DNA of 64,000 nt, taken from Armatimonadota bacterium. Its GTDB lineage: Bacteria; Armatimonadota; HRBIN16. Of the stretch, positions 17,237 to 25,291 are shown piece by piece (within the stretch, counting starts at the first letter, position 1; each line of letters starts with the position of its first letter). Location: assembly GCA_026003195.1 (NCBI GenBank), contig BPGU01000003.1, positions 186,001 through 250,000 of the forward strand, in the 5' to 3' direction. The translations under genes were made by a program, and so were the position numbers. The notes beneath the pieces were generated by a model. That model saw only the letters and a program-made list of their open reading frames with translations. It did no database searches and had not been told where the DNA came from.

Positions 17237-18784
17237 ATGCCACAACCCGAGGTACGAGATGCTGCCATTATGGAGCCGCCAGTGAAGACGGCAGAGCCTC
17301 TTGCTGAAGTTGAGCAGTTGCTGGAACGCGCCGCGCAGATGGACCAATCCCTTCCCCAACAGGAGGCTCAACCGCAGATGCGACGCTCCGAACCGTTTGA
17401 TGTGGACGTCACGTTCATCGGTGCAGGACCGGGCGGATATGTGGGGGCTATTCGCGCCGCGCAGCTGGGCGGGCGCGTGGTGTGTGTGGAGAAAGAGTAT
17501 CTGGGCGGGTGTTGTCTGAATTGGGGATGCATTCCGACCAAGGCGATGATCGCCGGCGTGGAACGCTATCAACAGATCAAACATGCCGACATATTTGGCA
17601 TCAGCACCGGCGAGGTGAGCATCGACTTTGCGAAGCTGATGGCGCACAAAGACAAGGTGGTCTCCACCCTGCGCAACGGAATCGCCAGCCTGTTCAAAAA
17701 GAATGGTGTCCGTCACATGGAAGGCACAGGGCGCATCGCCGGACACCACACGGTGGAGGTGCTGAAACCAGACGGCTCGACGGAAACCATTCGCACCCGT
17801 GCGATCGTGATCGCTACCGGCTCCGCACCGGTGAGATTGCCCATCCCTGGATTGGAGGGCGAGGGCATCTGGACGAGCGACCATGCGGTATCGGCGAAAG
17901 AGGTTCCGCCTCGCATAGTGATTATCGGTGCCGGGGCGATCGGATGCGAGTTCGGCTACATCTACAATGGACTGGGCTCCAAAGTGACGGTCGTGGAGAT
18001 TCTGCCCCAGATTCTGCCCAACGAAGACGCGGACATCGCTGCCGAGCTACAGCGCAGTCTGACAAGGCAGGGCATCCGATTCCTGCTGAACTCGCGCGTG
18101 ACAGAGGTGAAACACGGCAAAAACGGCATCAAACAGGTCGTCGTGCAGACCGAGAAGGGCGAAGAGAGCATCGAGTGCGAGGTGGTGCTGGTGGCAGTCG
18201 GTCGCCGCGCGGTGCTGGATGGGTTGGGGCTGGAAACGGTGAACATCAAGACGCACGAGAAAGGCATCGCCGTCAACGACAGGATGGAGACCAGTGTGCC
18301 GGACATCTACGCCATCGGTGATGTGACAGGACGCATCCAGCTGGCGCACGTGGCGTCGATGGAGGGCATCGTGGCGGCGAGCAACGCAATGGGACAGGAG
18401 CGTCGCATGAACTATCGTGCCGTGCCCAGCTGCGTGTACACCGTGCCGGAAGTGGCTTCGGTTGGGCTCACTGAGAAGCAGGCACGCGAGCAGGGATACG
18501 AGGTGCGCGTGGGTAAATACGCCTTTCGTGGGCTGGGCAAAGCGATGGCGATGGGTGAACGCGAAGGGCTGGTTAAAGTGGTTACCGAGGCGCGCTACGG
18601 TGAGATCCTGGGCGTACATATCGTGGGACCCCACGCCACCGACCTCATCGGCGAGCCGGTGACCGCCATCCAGCTGGAGAGCACCATCGAGGAGATGACC
18701 CATACCATTCACGCCCACCCGACCCTTACCGAAGCGCTGCTGGAAGCTTACGAAGACACCGAGAGGATGGCCATTCACAAGTGA
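17237..18784 (+). CDS. lpdA: Dihydrolipoyl dehydrogenase (E3)
   Basis: A 515-residue flavoprotein disulfide reductase that reoxidises lipoyl groups of 2-oxoacid dehydrogenase or glycine cleavage complexes with NAD. It has the FAD motif VTFIGAGPGGYVGAI, the redox disulfide GGCCLNWGCIPTKAM (Cys-x4-Cys), the NAD motif IVIIGAGAIGCEFGY, the second FAD motif IYAIGDVTG, and the C-terminal base in HAHPTLTEALLEA. About 55 residues precede the FAD domain and are not part of the usual fold; they are charged and not a lipoyl domain. ATG 17237 follows AAGGAGG. The gene starts 35 bases after the tRNA and may share its transcript. No E1/E2 genes are adjacent. Confidence 0.95.
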   Translation: MPQPEVRDAAIMEPPVKTAEPLAEVEQLLERAAQMDQSLPQQEAQPQMRRSEPFDVDVTFIGAGPGGYVGAIRAAQLGGRVVCVEKEYLGGCCLNWGCIPTKAMIAGVERYQQIKHADIFGISTGEVSIDFAKLMAHKDKVVSTLRNGIASLFKKNGVRHMEGTGRIAGHHTVEVLKPDGSTETIRTRAIVIATGSAPVRLPIPGLEGEGIWTSDHAVSAKEVPPRIVIIGAGAIGCEFGYIYNGLGSKVTVVEILPQILPNEDADIAAELQRSLTRQGIRFLLNSRVTEVKHGKNGIKQVVVQTEKGEESIECEVVLVAVGRRAVLDGLGLETVNIKTHEKGIAVNDRMETSVPDIYAIGDVTGRIQLAHVASMEGIVAASNAMGQERRMNYRAVPSCVYTVPEVASVGLTEKQAREQGYEVRVGKYAFRGLGKAMAMGEREGLVKVVTEARYGEILGVHIVGPHATDLIGEPVTAIQLESTIEEMTHTIHAHPTLTEALLEAYEDTERMAIHK

Positions 18785-19275
18785 GCGAGATGGAGAGCGA
18801 GGAGAGCAAGCAGACTCCGCTACGACGTGCGCTGGTAGTAGGGCTACGCCTGCCACCGGATGTCATGGATCGCGCGGAATATATCGCCGCGCTTTCGGGA
18901 GCATCGCTCAAGGGGATGTTTCGCCGGTGGATTAGCCATGAGCTGCAGCGTGATCCCCGATGGAGCTCAGGGGTCATCGAGTGGAATGAGGCGAACGCGA
19001 AGCGCGCGCCTGCGTGTGCGGCGGTGTACCGCTTCCGTGATGCGCAGTATCAGGTGCTCTATGTGGGCTTCGAGCCGCGAAACCTGCAGCAGCGGTTGCT
19101 GGAGCACTGGCGAGATCAGGACGTGCCAGACGCTCGCTATGTGAGCTACCTGCCGGTGACCAGCACGGCGAAGGGAAAGGAGGTGCAGCAACGCCTGATT
19201 GCGCGTACCAAACCTCTCTATCAGACTCAGCAGGAAGACAGGGACGATAAAGAGGAGGAAGAGTCTGAGGAGTAG
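18781..19275 (+). CDS. GIY-YIG nuclease-like protein
   Basis: A 164-residue protein whose second half resembles a GIY-YIG domain: AAVYRFRDAQYQVLYVG, then the conserved Arg and His in NLQQRLLEHW, a later Glu in GKEVQQRLIA and KPLYQ, matching the order of catalytic residues of the family. The first 65 residues contain LRLPPDVMDRAEYIAALSGA, reminiscent of a ribbon-helix-helix DNA-binding segment. The tail is very acidic. The GTG at 18781 overlaps the lpdA stop (GTGA); an in-frame ATG at 18790 is an alternative. Function is not established; DNA binding or cleavage is inferred. Confidence 0.6.
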   Translation: MSEMESEESKQTPLRRALVVGLRLPPDVMDRAEYIAALSGASLKGMFRRWISHELQRDPRWSSGVIEWNEANAKRAPACAAVYRFRDAQYQVLYVGFEPRNLQQRLLEHWRDQDVPDARYVSYLPVTSTAKGKEVQQRLIARTKPLYQTQQEDRDDKEEEESEE

Positions 19276-19290
19276 CAGTTTGCCCCATCT

Positions 19291-19408
19291 GAGGTTCTTC
19301 ACAGGCGCTCGGAATGACATGTGGTTGCTTTTTGCCGTCATGCTGAGCGCTAGCGAAGCATCTCAGAGCGTCGTCAAGGCGAGATTCTTCGCTTGCGCTC
19401 GGAATAAC
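19291..19408. repeat. Three copies of a 28-bp repeat in alternating orientation
   Basis: Copies lie at 19291-19318 (plus), 19337-19364 (minus) and 19381-19408 (plus). They share a pattern beginning GAGATTCTTCGC and ending CTCGGAATGAC or close variants. The alternating orientation makes the transcript foldable into long hairpins. The array fills the gap between the GIY-YIG-like gene and the BMP lipoprotein gene. Confidence 0.6.
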
Positions 19409-19443
19409 CATTTGGAGACACTCTTACTGGGACGAGGTGTGCC

Positions 19444-20496
19444 GTGAGACCTGTTCATCTCTTGCTTCTGCTAAGTGCGCTCGTGCTGTTGAGCGCGTGC
19501 GCAAAGAAGCCATCCGCCCCCACGTCGGGGGAGGCTCCGGCGGAAGGGAAGAAAAAGCTCCGTGCGGCGATGGTCACAGACATCGCGGGCATCGGGGACC
19601 GTTCGTTTAACGAGTCGGCGTGGCGCGGTTTGCAACGTGCGCAAAAGGAGCTGGGCGCAGAGGTGCGCTACCTCGAATCCGCCAAGCTGCCCGACTACGA
19701 ACAGAACCTGCGCCTGCTGGCGCAACAGAAGTACGACGTGGTCATCGCTGTTGGCTTCGCGATGGAGGACGCGCTCCAGAAGGTCGCTCCGCAATTCCCG
19801 AACGTCATTTTCGCCATCGTGGACGGCAACGCGCCTGACCTGCCCAACTGCGTGTCGCTCAAGTTCCGTGAGCACGAAGGTTCCTTCCTGGTGGGTGCAC
19901 TGGCGGGCGCAATGACCCAAACGGGCACGGTGGGCTTTGTGGGGGGCATGGAGATACCGCTCATTAAAAAGTTCGAGGCAGGCTATCGCGCCGGCGTGAT
20001 GACCACCAACCCCAAAGCGAAGGTGCTCGTCGGATATACCGGTAACTGGACGGACACCGCCAAAGGCAAGGAACTCGCCCTGTCGCAGTTTGAACGCGGA
20101 GCCGACATCGTGTACCACGCCTCCGGGCAGTGCGGGCTGGGCGTCATTGAGGCAGCCAAAGAACGAGGAAAAGGGCACTTCGCCATCGGTGTGGACTCGG
20201 ACCAGGACTATATCGCCCCCGGCTTCGTGCTGACCAGCATGATCAAAAGCGTGGACAACGCGGTGTTCGAGGTGTGCAAGTCGGTGGCGGAAGGCACGTT
20301 CCAGCCGGGCACGCGCGACCTGGGCATCAAGGAAAACGGCGTCGGTCTCAGCCCGATGCGGTACACCAAGCACCTGGTGCCCCAAGAGGTGCTGGACAAA
20401 ATAGAGACCCTGCGCCAGATGATAGCAGATGGCAAGCTGAAAGTGCCCCAGAGCGAGGAGGAGCTGAAGAGTTTTCAGCCTCCGTCGTTGCCGTAA
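19444..20496 (+). CDS. BMP-family (PnrA/TmpC-like) substrate-binding lipoprotein
   Basis: A 350-residue lipoprotein with signal and lipobox LLLLSALVLLSACAKKP. The mature part is a basic-membrane-protein domain: KLRAAMVTDIAGIGDRSFNE, the ligand-loop DVVIAVGFAMEDALQKVA, GTVGFVGGMEIPLIKKFEAG and VDSDQDYIAPG. BMP proteins of this type bind purine nucleosides or related molecules for ABC importers. No permease or ATPase genes are nearby, so it is an orphan here or its partners are elsewhere. The GTG start has GAGGTG a few bases upstream. Residues EAP-EGKKK after the lipobox form a short linker. Confidence 0.9.
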   Translation: MRPVHLLLLLSALVLLSACAKKPSAPTSGEAPAEGKKKLRAAMVTDIAGIGDRSFNESAWRGLQRAQKELGAEVRYLESAKLPDYEQNLRLLAQQKYDVVIAVGFAMEDALQKVAPQFPNVIFAIVDGNAPDLPNCVSLKFREHEGSFLVGALAGAMTQTGTVGFVGGMEIPLIKKFEAGYRAGVMTTNPKAKVLVGYTGNWTDTAKGKELALSQFERGADIVYHASGQCGLGVIEAAKERGKGHFAIGVDSDQDYIAPGFVLTSMIKSVDNAVFEVCKSVAEGTFQPGTRDLGIKENGVGLSPMRYTKHLVPQEVLDKIETLRQMIADGKLKVPQSEEELKSFQPPSLP

Positions 20497-20512
20497 CGGG
20501 AGGAAAGAAGCG

Positions 20513-21052
20513 ATGGCTGTGCCCAAATACCTGCCCCACTATACCTATGCAGACTACGTGCAGTGGGAAGGACGCTGGGAGCTCATCGACGGCATCCCCT
20601 TCGCCATGAGCCCCCAGCCCTCTTTCCGGCATCAGCGCATCTCACAGCGTATTGCTGCGGAGCTGGAAAAAGCACTGGAAGGATGCGAACGCTGTCGTGC
20701 AGTGCTGCCAGTGGACTGGAAAATCGCTGAGGATACGGTGTTGCAGCCGGATAACATGGTGGTATGCGGCGAGGTGACCACCGAAGCCTATCTGGACAGA
20801 CCGCCTGTGCTCATCTTTGAGGTGCTCTCACCTTCTACCGAACAGAAAGACCGTGTAGTGAAAGCGGAACTCTACGCCTCGCAAGGAGTCCAATATTATG
20901 TGCTGGTAAACCCCGACCTCCTGCAGGCGGAAGTGATGGAGCTGCAGGACGGAGAGTACCGCCTACAGGCGACCCTGCACGAGGGAACATGGCGGTTTGA
21001 CCTGGGTGAATGTCAGATAGAAGTGGACTTTGGTCGCCTGTGGAGGATATGA
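20513..21052 (+). CDS. Uma2-family (DUF820) endonuclease-like protein
   Basis: A 179-residue protein of the Uma2 family (PF05685), restriction-endonuclease-like in fold. It has YTYADYVQWEGRWELIDGIP, the central VLQPDNMVV with the PD of the core, and LIFEVLSPSTEQKDRVVKAE with the E-x-LSPS motif. The family is very abundant in cyanobacteria, Chloroflexi and Armatimonadota, and its biological role is not settled. ATG 20513 follows GGAGGAAAG and starts 16 bases after the BMP stop, so the two may be co-transcribed. Confidence 0.87.
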   Translation: MAVPKYLPHYTYADYVQWEGRWELIDGIPFAMSPQPSFRHQRISQRIAAELEKALEGCERCRAVLPVDWKIAEDTVLQPDNMVVCGEVTTEAYLDRPPVLIFEVLSPSTEQKDRVVKAELYASQGVQYYVLVNPDLLQAEVMELQDGEYRLQATLHEGTWRFDLGECQIEVDFGRLWRI

Positions 21053-21124
21053 GAACCTTAAACGTTTCTTATCACAAAAGGCGTATAATAAAAGGTGCAG
21101 AACGTTCTGCAGAGGCGATGAGGC

Positions 21125-21910
21125 ATGATTGTAGAAGCACGCAACGACACGGTTAACCTGCTGGGTGCGCTGACCAAAAATCACTGGCAGACCATTAAGG
21201 CGGCGGCGAACCTGCTGCTGAAGCGCAACCCCGCAGGCATTATCATCAACTGTGCGGGCATTACCGAGTGCACGGAGGAGGGAGCGGAAACCTTTGCCGA
21301 TGCGCAGGCGTACATCCGAAAGCATGGCGCACGCATCGTGCTGTGCGACATCCCCGAGCATGTGATGGAGGTGCTCCGTCGGGTGCCGGGGGTGCGTTCG
21401 CAACTGCCCGTCGCTTGTACGATGTCTCAGGCGCGCGCCTCACTGGGGCTACCCAGCGCCTACGAGACCGCAGAAGCCCCCTCGGAGAAGATTGTGCTGC
21501 TGCCTGTTTGGGAGGGGATGAACGCGCCGTATGCCGCCCAGCACGCCCTGCACATGACCAAAGACCAGCACGCGGTGCTGCACATCGTGTACATTCTGCT
21601 GGTGCCCCAGAAGCTGGCTCTCACCACCCCCATGCCTGAACAGGAAGAAGCGGCGCATCGCACCCTGACCGAATTGGAGGAGATGGCTCGCCGCGCCCGG
21701 GTGAAGGTGGAAAAGCGTGTAGAACGCTGTCGAGACCTGGCGCGCGGGATTATCACCGCGGCGGAGCAAGAGAGGGCAAGCCAGCTGATTCTGGGCATCA
21801 CGCCGGGCGACATGGCGGCGGCAAACGGTTTGCTGACCACCGTGTTGCAAAAAGCCCCCTGCGAGGTGCTGGTGGTACGCGCCCCGGCAACGGTGGGGCA
21901 GACGGGGTGA
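21125..21910 (+). CDS. STAS-UspA domain fusion protein
   Basis: A 261-residue protein with two domains. Residues 1-110 look like a STAS domain (VNLLGALTKNHWQTIKAA, GIIINCAGITECTEEGAETF), the fold of anti-sigma-factor antagonists. Residues 120-255 look like a universal stress protein (KIVLLPVWEGMNAPYAAQHA, ending APCEVLVVRAP). The Usp phosphate-binding region GITPGDMAAANGLLTTVL only partly follows the canonical G-x2-G-x9-G pattern, so ATP binding is uncertain. The usual phosphorylatable STAS Ser/Thr region reads AGITECTEEG. TATAAT at 21084-21089 lies 36 bases upstream. A stress-signalling adaptor is inferred. Confidence 0.72.
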   Translation: MIVEARNDTVNLLGALTKNHWQTIKAAANLLLKRNPAGIIINCAGITECTEEGAETFADAQAYIRKHGARIVLCDIPEHVMEVLRRVPGVRSQLPVACTMSQARASLGLPSAYETAEAPSEKIVLLPVWEGMNAPYAAQHALHMTKDQHAVLHIVYILLVPQKLALTTPMPEQEEAAHRTLTELEEMARRARVKVEKRVERCRDLARGIITAAEQERASQLILGITPGDMAAANGLLTTVLQKAPCEVLVVRAPATVGQTG

Positions 21911-21933
21911 GCCTGCGTCCACTCCCTCCAGTG

Positions 21934-22534
21934 TTACCGTTTGAGAATCCTTTTCACGTCCAGCCAGTCTGCATACAGGATGGGTATTTTGTGGCGGCTG
22001 TCCCAATGCAGGCGGACACCTGCCGCTTGGCAAACGTCGCGCAAAGGCACGTAGTCCATCTTTCCTCGCCGTAGCACCCCCGCGTGCGTGAGAGGGCAAC
22101 GCTTCTGCTCCGTCACGCGGTAAGGCGAGTTGTGCAACTGCGTGCTCATCGTGGAAAACATCCCGCAATAACGCACGCTCCAGTTCTGCAGGTCGCTTAC
22201 AGGAGGCTGGGTGCATCCCGGATGAAGCCCGCTCTGGATGCTGAAACTGGTTTGGCGGATAGGTTGTGTAGAGTGCACCTGCGTCAGCTCTTGCAGTTCC
22301 GCCCGGTCGACAGTGACGTTGATGATAGGGAACTTGTACGCCACGAGGAAATAAAAGCACGGATTAGCCACTTCGCCAGATGTCACACATTGCATGGGCT
22401 GGCTATCGGTCAGATTGTTGTCCCATTGCACGTGGATGGCGGTGACGATTTGCTGGGCGCAGAGGGACGTAGCGAACCACAGGAGAAACGCACTCAGTAC
22501 CCCCCCGTTGGAGTAGCAAAGTGAAGCGTTTCAT
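21934..22534 (-). CDS. Secreted protein with copper-amine-oxidase-N-like domain, frameshifted in the signal peptide
   Basis: The open frame on the minus strand runs 22431-21934 (165 residues) but lacks a proper start. Upstream lies ATG 22534 with AAGGAGG at a good distance, encoding MKRFTLLLQRGG. The frame changes at seven G (plus strand C, 22500-22506), after which VLSAFLLWFATSLCAQ continues into the main frame. With six G the product would be a 199-residue protein with a convincing signal peptide. The C-terminus (KMDYVPLRDVCQAAGVRLHW) resembles the copper amine oxidase N-terminal/stalk domain. The indel may be a sequencing error or slippage at a poly-G tract. Confidence 0.65.
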
Positions 22535-22569
22535 TCTGGTTACCTCCTTGGAAGGAGTGTCGTACCTAT

Positions 22570-22598
22570 AGTATAACACAGGGTGCAGGAAACATCAA
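22570..22598 (-). promoter_or_regulatory. Promoter for the frameshifted secreted-protein gene
   Basis: On the minus strand TTGATG (22598-22593) and TATACT (22575-22570) are separated by 17 bases, 36 bases before ATG 22534. The intact promoter and ribosome site argue that this gene is, or was recently, functional. Confidence 0.65.
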
Positions 22599-22621
22599 TC
22601 TACTGCGACAAACCACTCTGC

Positions 22622-23461
22622 CTACTTCCTCCCCTTACACAGCGGCACCAAGCTCATCTGTCGTTTCTCGAACACCGCCACCTCGCGGAAACCGATGTCC
22701 CACGCCATACGCACTGCGTCCAGTAGGCAGTGCGCTAACTCGTCGGGGTGGTGGGCGTCCGAGCCGAAGGTGATGAGCCTGCCACCGCGTTCATAGTACC
22801 ACTCTAACGTTTGTCGGCAGGGGTAAAAGTCGCGGGCGTCCTGTCGCAGACCGGCGGTGTTTATCTCCAGCACCGTGCCCTTCTCCACCATCAGGTCGAA
22901 CAGCGTGAACAGCAGGTCACGATAAGGCTGGGGGTCAAAGGTGCCAAAGCGAGGCACACCACGCCGTTTGGCGTACTCCAGATGCCCCACGATGTCAATC
23001 AAACCGCTTTCCACCGAGTGCAGCACTTCCTCATAGTAGCGGGTGTATGCCTCGCGAGCGGTAGGAAAACGCTCCACGTATTCATCGGTCATCAGCATCC
23101 GCGCATCCACGTAATGCACGCACCCCAGTACGTAGTCAAAGGGATACTGGCTGAGCCACACACGCACGTCGGGCTCGAACCACTGCTGATAATCTATCTC
23201 TACGCCGGCACGGATGCGCAGTCGCCCCCGGAACAGGTCGCGCACGTAGACGATGTCATCCATAAACAGGTCATAGTCGAAGTATTCCACCACAGGGTCG
23301 TTGGGGTCAAAGTCTTTGTGTTCGCTGAAGCCGATTTCGTCCAGCCCCAGAGCCATCGCGCGGGCGCAGTGTTCCAGCATCGTCGCGCGTCCATCGTGCG
23401 ACAGGAAGGTGTGCACCTGATAATCCACCCGCGTATATTCTGCCCTGTTATTCCATCCCAT
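22622..23461 (-). CDS. PHP-domain phosphoesterase (histidinol-phosphatase-like)
   Basis: A 279-residue PHP-superfamily protein resembling HisJ/HisK-type histidinol phosphatases. It shows VDYQVHTFLSHDGRAT, GFSEHKDFDPND, RAGVEIDY, LGCVHYVD, IVGHLEYAKRRG and FGSDAHHPDELA, the ordered metal-ligand motifs of the family. In motif 1 the usual first His of HxH is Gln (DYQVH), so one metal ligand may differ. No other histidine-biosynthesis gene is near. Its start overlaps the stop of the preceding NTF2-like gene by 14 bases, so the pair is probably one transcription unit. Confidence 0.85.
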   Translation of the reverse strand: MGWNNRAEYTRVDYQVHTFLSHDGRATMLEHCARAMALGLDEIGFSEHKDFDPNDPVVEYFDYDLFMDDIVYVRDLFRGRLRIRAGVEIDYQQWFEPDVRVWLSQYPFDYVLGCVHYVDARMLMTDEYVERFPTAREAYTRYYEEVLHSVESGLIDIVGHLEYAKRRGVPRFGTFDPQPYRDLLFTLFDLMVEKGTVLEINTAGLRQDARDFYPCRQTLEWYYERGGRLITFGSDAHHPDELAHCLLDAVRMAWDIGFREVAVFEKRQMSLVPLCKGRK

Positions 23462-23936
23462 TGACGCTTATTCCCTCAACATCTACCACGCGCCATTTTT
23501 CGGTGGGAAACACTAGCCACTTGCGAGCGGGCTCCTTACGCAGCTTCAACTGGATATCGGTCGGCTCATGGCGGCTGACCAGCCCTTGCTCTTCCCACCA
23601 CGCCTCCACGCGCATACTCACCGTTGCCTCTTTGCCGATGATGTTGATGACCGGCGTGCTATAGCGGACATGCGGCTGGATGCCGCGGCGGAATGCCGAC
23701 GCGATTTCAATGCGCAAGCGCTCGGGTGAGTAGCCAAAGGCGTCGAAATCGCTGGAGAGGGCTTCCATGAGCGTGTTCAGGTCGCGCCCCTCAATGGCCA
23801 GACGGATTTCCTCCAGCCGGTTTCGCACGATTTGCTCTTCAGGCGGTACGGGTGTCGCTGCGATACGCCACATTACCAGCACCACCCCGAGTAACACCAT
23901 CGCGCCGATAAGAGCGAGCCACGTAGACCGCTTCAT
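23448..23936 (-). CDS. Membrane-anchored NTF2-like protein
   Basis: A 162-residue protein with one N-terminal membrane helix (TWLALIGAMVLLGVVLVMW) and a small alpha+beta domain. The helix EQIVRNRLEEIRLAIEGRDL and the strands ending in EKWRVVDVEGISV resemble an NTF2/SnoaL-like cone-shaped fold. Such domains often serve as protein-protein or ligand pockets. No specific function can be assigned. It is the first gene of a two-gene unit with the PHP phosphoesterase. Confidence 0.65.
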   Translation of the reverse strand: MKRSTWLALIGAMVLLGVVLVMWRIAATPVPPEEQIVRNRLEEIRLAIEGRDLNTLMEALSSDFDAFGYSPERLRIEIASAFRRGIQPHVRYSTPVINIIGKEATVSMRVEAWWEEQGLVSRHEPTDIQLKLRKEPARKWLVFPTEKWRVVDVEGISVNGME

Positions 23937-23969
23937 CCTTGCTCTGCCTCACAGGTGCATGCTGCTGAG

Positions 23970-23999
23970 ATTATACCGGAAACATCCCGCTGTATCCAA
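23970..23999 (-). promoter_or_regulatory. Promoter for the NTF2-like/PHP operon
   Basis: On the minus strand TTGGAT (23999-23994) and TATAAT (23975-23970) are separated by 18 bases. The start codon lies 33 bases downstream of the -10 box. Confidence 0.6.
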
Positions 24000-24047
24000 A
24001 CAGTGGTTGGAACCCAGGTTTGTGCAATACAAGATTGCGTTGTGCTT

Positions 24048-24069
24048 GGGCGAGGCTCCCGCCGAGCCG
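24048..24069 (-). repeat. GGCTC-loop-GAGCC hairpin repeat
   Basis: GGCTCGGCGGGAGCC on the minus strand, with flanking CG and TCGCCC shared with copies at 35702, 54211 and 59031. It lies in the divergent gap between the NTF2-like and Clp1-like genes, which otherwise holds only the two promoters. Confidence 0.6.
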
Positions 24070-24185
24070 TCCAATTTGGGGGACATGACGGGATGCGTCT
24101 TTCCCAGCATGTTGCACAGGTTGCATCGAAAAGGTGAAGCGGTTAATATATAGTGGAACAGGGAGTATCGCATTCCTATCTTCGG

Positions 24186-24201
24186 TATAATAAGAGCCAG
24201 A
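24186..24201 (+). promoter_or_regulatory. -10 box of the Clp1-like gene; mRNA probably leaderless
   Basis: TATAAT (24186-24191) ends ten bases before ATG 24202. A start point at the usual distance would fall two to four bases before the ATG, leaving no room for a ribosome site, and none is seen. No good -35 box is visible. Confidence 0.55.
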
Positions 24202-25281
24202 ATGGTGATCGAGTCGCCAAAACAGCCCCCTGAGTGGGAACAGGCACTGCAGACTCTGGCAGCACAGCGGGCGCGCGTGATGGTGCTGGGCGCACGGGAT
24301 GTGGGAAAGACCACTTTCACCGCGCTGCTGGCGAACCGCCAGCTCGCTCATGGCATCCGTGTGGCGGTGGTAGATGCTGACGTCGGGCAGTCGGAGATTG
24401 GTCCCCCGACCACTATCGGCATGGGACTGGTGGAGGTGCCGATACCTACGTTGCACGCCGTGGTGCCCCGCGCTATCTACTTTGTCGGCTCCAATACTCC
24501 ACGGGGACGGATGCTGGAGACAGTGAGCGGCGTGCGCGCGATGGTAGCCAGAGCTCAGGAAGCGGGAGCAGAGTCGATTATTGTGGACACCACCGGTTTC
24601 GTCAGTGGGGCAGCGGCGCGTCGCCTGAAGTGTGCTAAAGTAGAAACAGTGCGCCCCCAGTTTGTGGTTGCTATCCAGCGCAAGGACGAGCTGGAGCACA
24701 TCCTGCGTCCGATAGAGCGCCGCAATCTGAAGATTATCCGTCTGCCCGTGCCGGAGAGCGTAGTTATCAAGTCACCCGAAATGCGTCAGCAGCGGCGGGT
24801 GATGCGTTTTTTCCGGTACTTTCAGGACGCTCGAACGCACACATTCGCCCTCGCCGACATTGCCTGCGAGGGCACATGGTTCCATACGGGCACACCGCTG
24901 GAATGGAACGAGATCCACTTCCTGCAGGAGACCCTGCGTTCGCGCGTGTTCTGGGCAGAACGCACCGCCGAGCACCTGTTCGTGATTACCGACAAAGTGG
25001 TAGACGAACGCGCACTGGTCATCGTGGAGGAAACCTTTCGGGTGGCGCACGTCACCACAGCGGGGGTGCACCGCTTTGTCAAGCTGTTGCTGGGGTTGCT
25101 GAACGCAGAGGGTGATTGTCTGGCGATAGGTATTCTGGAGCGGATCGACTTTGTGAACCGCACCATCACCGTCCGTACCCCTTTGCGAGATGCCTCCGGT
25201 GTGACCATTCTGCGCTTTGGTGGTTTGAACGTACGCCCTGATGGGAAGGAGATCGGCGTGGTGAAGCCGGGGGAGATTTAG
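24202..25281 (+). CDS. Clp1/Grc3-type polynucleotide 5'-kinase-like protein
   Basis: A 359-residue P-loop protein resembling the Clp1/Grc3 polynucleotide-kinase family. It has Walker A GARDVGKTTF (residues 30-39), the lid-like DADVGQSEIGPPTTIGMG, and a central Asp in SIIVDTTGFVSGAAARRLK. Family members phosphorylate 5'-hydroxyl ends of RNA or DNA; they are well known in eukaryotes and archaea and less common in bacteria. The last 120 residues form a beta-rich C-terminal domain as in Clp1. The mRNA appears leaderless. The next gene follows after ten bases. Kinase activity is inferred from the family. Confidence 0.75.
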   Translation: MVIESPKQPPEWEQALQTLAAQRARVMVLGARDVGKTTFTALLANRQLAHGIRVAVVDADVGQSEIGPPTTIGMGLVEVPIPTLHAVVPRAIYFVGSNTPRGRMLETVSGVRAMVARAQEAGAESIIVDTTGFVSGAAARRLKCAKVETVRPQFVVAIQRKDELEHILRPIERRNLKIIRLPVPESVVIKSPEMRQQRRVMRFFRYFQDARTHTFALADIACEGTWFHTGTPLEWNEIHFLQETLRSRVFWAERTAEHLFVITDKVVDERALVIVEETFRVAHVTTAGVHRFVKLLLGLLNAEGDCLAIGILERIDFVNRTITVRTPLRDASGVTILRFGGLNVRPDGKEIGVVKPGEI

Positions 25282-25291
25282 GAGGAAGGGC

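Noticed and set aside
19291-19408. CRISPR array
   Set aside because: Three units in alternating orientation with uneven spacing and no cas genes; not a CRISPR structure.
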